Shown here: one piece after another, positions 13,422 through 13,737 of the stretch | Layout: each line of letters starts with the position of its first letter | Numbering within the stretch: position 1 is the first letter of the stretch | Assembly: GCA_964530165.1 (NCBI GenBank) | Contig: CAZGYE010000140.1 | Coordinates: forward strand, 1-13,737 | Source of the DNA: CAZGYE01 sp964530165 | Lineage (GTDB): Bacteria; Planctomycetota; Planctomycetia; Planctomycetales; Planctomycetaceae | DNA: 13,737 nucleotides | Direction: 5' to 3' | Notes under the pieces: generated by a model | The model's input: the letters and a program-made list of their open reading frames with translations, nothing else | Told to the model about the DNA's origin: nothing | Database searches by the model: none | Translations under genes and position numbers: made by a program

Positions 13422-13613
13422 TCTGAAGGCCCGCTTTGATTCCGGGACGATTGGGCGTGCGCCGAATGGCGTCGAAATGGGGCGGGAGTTTGCGACGGAT
13501 GCAAAGTCTTGTCAAGCGGTTTGGCGACAGCAGCGTCGTAAGGTCTTGAACGGACTGCGGATAAAAGTTTCGGGCCGTTGCGTTTTCCCGTGCAGATGCG
13601 CCGCATCTTATTG
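13422..13613 (-). other. Gap upstream of portal gene with possible promoter and small open frame
   Basis: This 192-nt stretch contains no confident gene. On the minus strand a perfect TTGACA (13515-13510) is followed after 17 nt by CAAACT, a poor -10 match (3 of 6), so any promoter call is weak. A frame ending at TGA 13381 is open across the stretch and from TTG 13515 would encode 44 aa (basic, ending QIVKRLWQQHHVTG); it has no good start. I keep both as open possibilities only. Confidence 0.3.
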
Positions 13614-13737
13614 CTAGGTCGATTCAGTATGAGTCAGCCAGCATCGGCACCTCGGATGTGCTGGCGGCCCCTCCGGTGCGATGCGTTGCCAGACTTCTTC
13701 CCGCGTATTGTGCAACGGAGAACAAATAGGACACACC
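13614..13737 (-). CDS. C-terminus of Mu F / SPP1 gp7-like head morphogenesis protein, partial
   Basis: Forty codons enter from the right edge and end at TAG (13616-13614). They contain CPICSPLHNTREEVW, then PPAHPRCRCW. A CxxC with a following L, then a P-HP-x-CRC ending, is the signature C-terminus of the Phage_Mu_F family, minor head proteins that bind the portal or enter the virion. The gene body lies outside the window. Its position upstream of the portal reverses the common order (portal then Mu F-like). The spacing of the cysteines suggests metal binding. The assignment rests on this motif only. Confidence 0.62.
   Translation of the reverse strand, partial: VCPICSPLHNTREEVWQRIAPEGPPAHPRCRCWLTHTEST

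Noticed and set aside
13298..13606. 102-aa minus-strand frame overlapping the portal start
   Set aside because: Overlaps the portal by over 120 nt and is rich in Arg/Ser/Pro with no domain character; likely a shadow.
1..13737. CRISPR arrays, tRNA genes, insertion sequences, attachment sites, defence genes
   Set aside because: No regularly spaced repeats, cloverleaf-like sequence, transposase or integrase motifs or terminal inverted repeats were seen on either strand.

Overview
The window is one continuous late structural (virion morphogenesis) module of a long-tailed phage or prophage with a non-contractile tail (siphovirus type). Every supportable gene lies on the minus strand, so transcription runs from the right edge to the left edge. 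GC content is high, GC-ending codons dominate, and genes are packed with short gaps or 4-nt stop/start overlaps. No integrase, tRNA, attachment site, host gene or replication gene is visible, so the sequence alone cannot separate a prophage from a free phage contig. The capsid, tail tube and beta-sandwich proteins resemble families I associate with planctomycete genomes; that is recollection, not a search result.

Layout in transcription order: (1) the end of a Mu F/SPP1 gp7-like head morphogenesis gene enters at the right edge (13737-13614). (2) A 695-aa portal gene follows. (3) Three very small genes come next: a lipoprotein (start set at GTG 11337), a 59-aa helical protein and a 44-aa single-span membrane protein that is easily overlooked. 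(4) A capsid protease fused to a scaffold-like tail. (5) A beta-sandwich, decoration-like protein. (6) The HK97-fold major capsid protein. (7) A group of small, poorly known genes (66, 210, 104, 78, 122 and 121 aa), three of which share a short W...DESEAI-type motif, in the position of head-completion and accessory genes. (8) A Mu gpG-like virion morphogenesis protein, a tail-terminator-like protein and the tail tube. (9) A strong rho-independent terminator. (10) A G/GT tail assembly chaperone pair joined by a programmed -1 frameshift at A AAA AAC, with an AGGAGG just upstream. (11) The tape measure gene, open for at least 754 codons and running off the left edge.

The genes work together as an assembly line. 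The portal seeds the scaffolded procapsid, the protease matures it, the beta-sandwich protein may decorate it, completion proteins cap the portal vertex, and the chaperones load the tape measure so that the tube polymerises around it. The points most worth following up are the frameshift, the terminator separating the abundant tube protein from the chaperone and tape measure genes, the motif shared by three neighbouring accessory genes, the histone-like tail of one of them, and the two membrane-associated micro-genes inside the head module.
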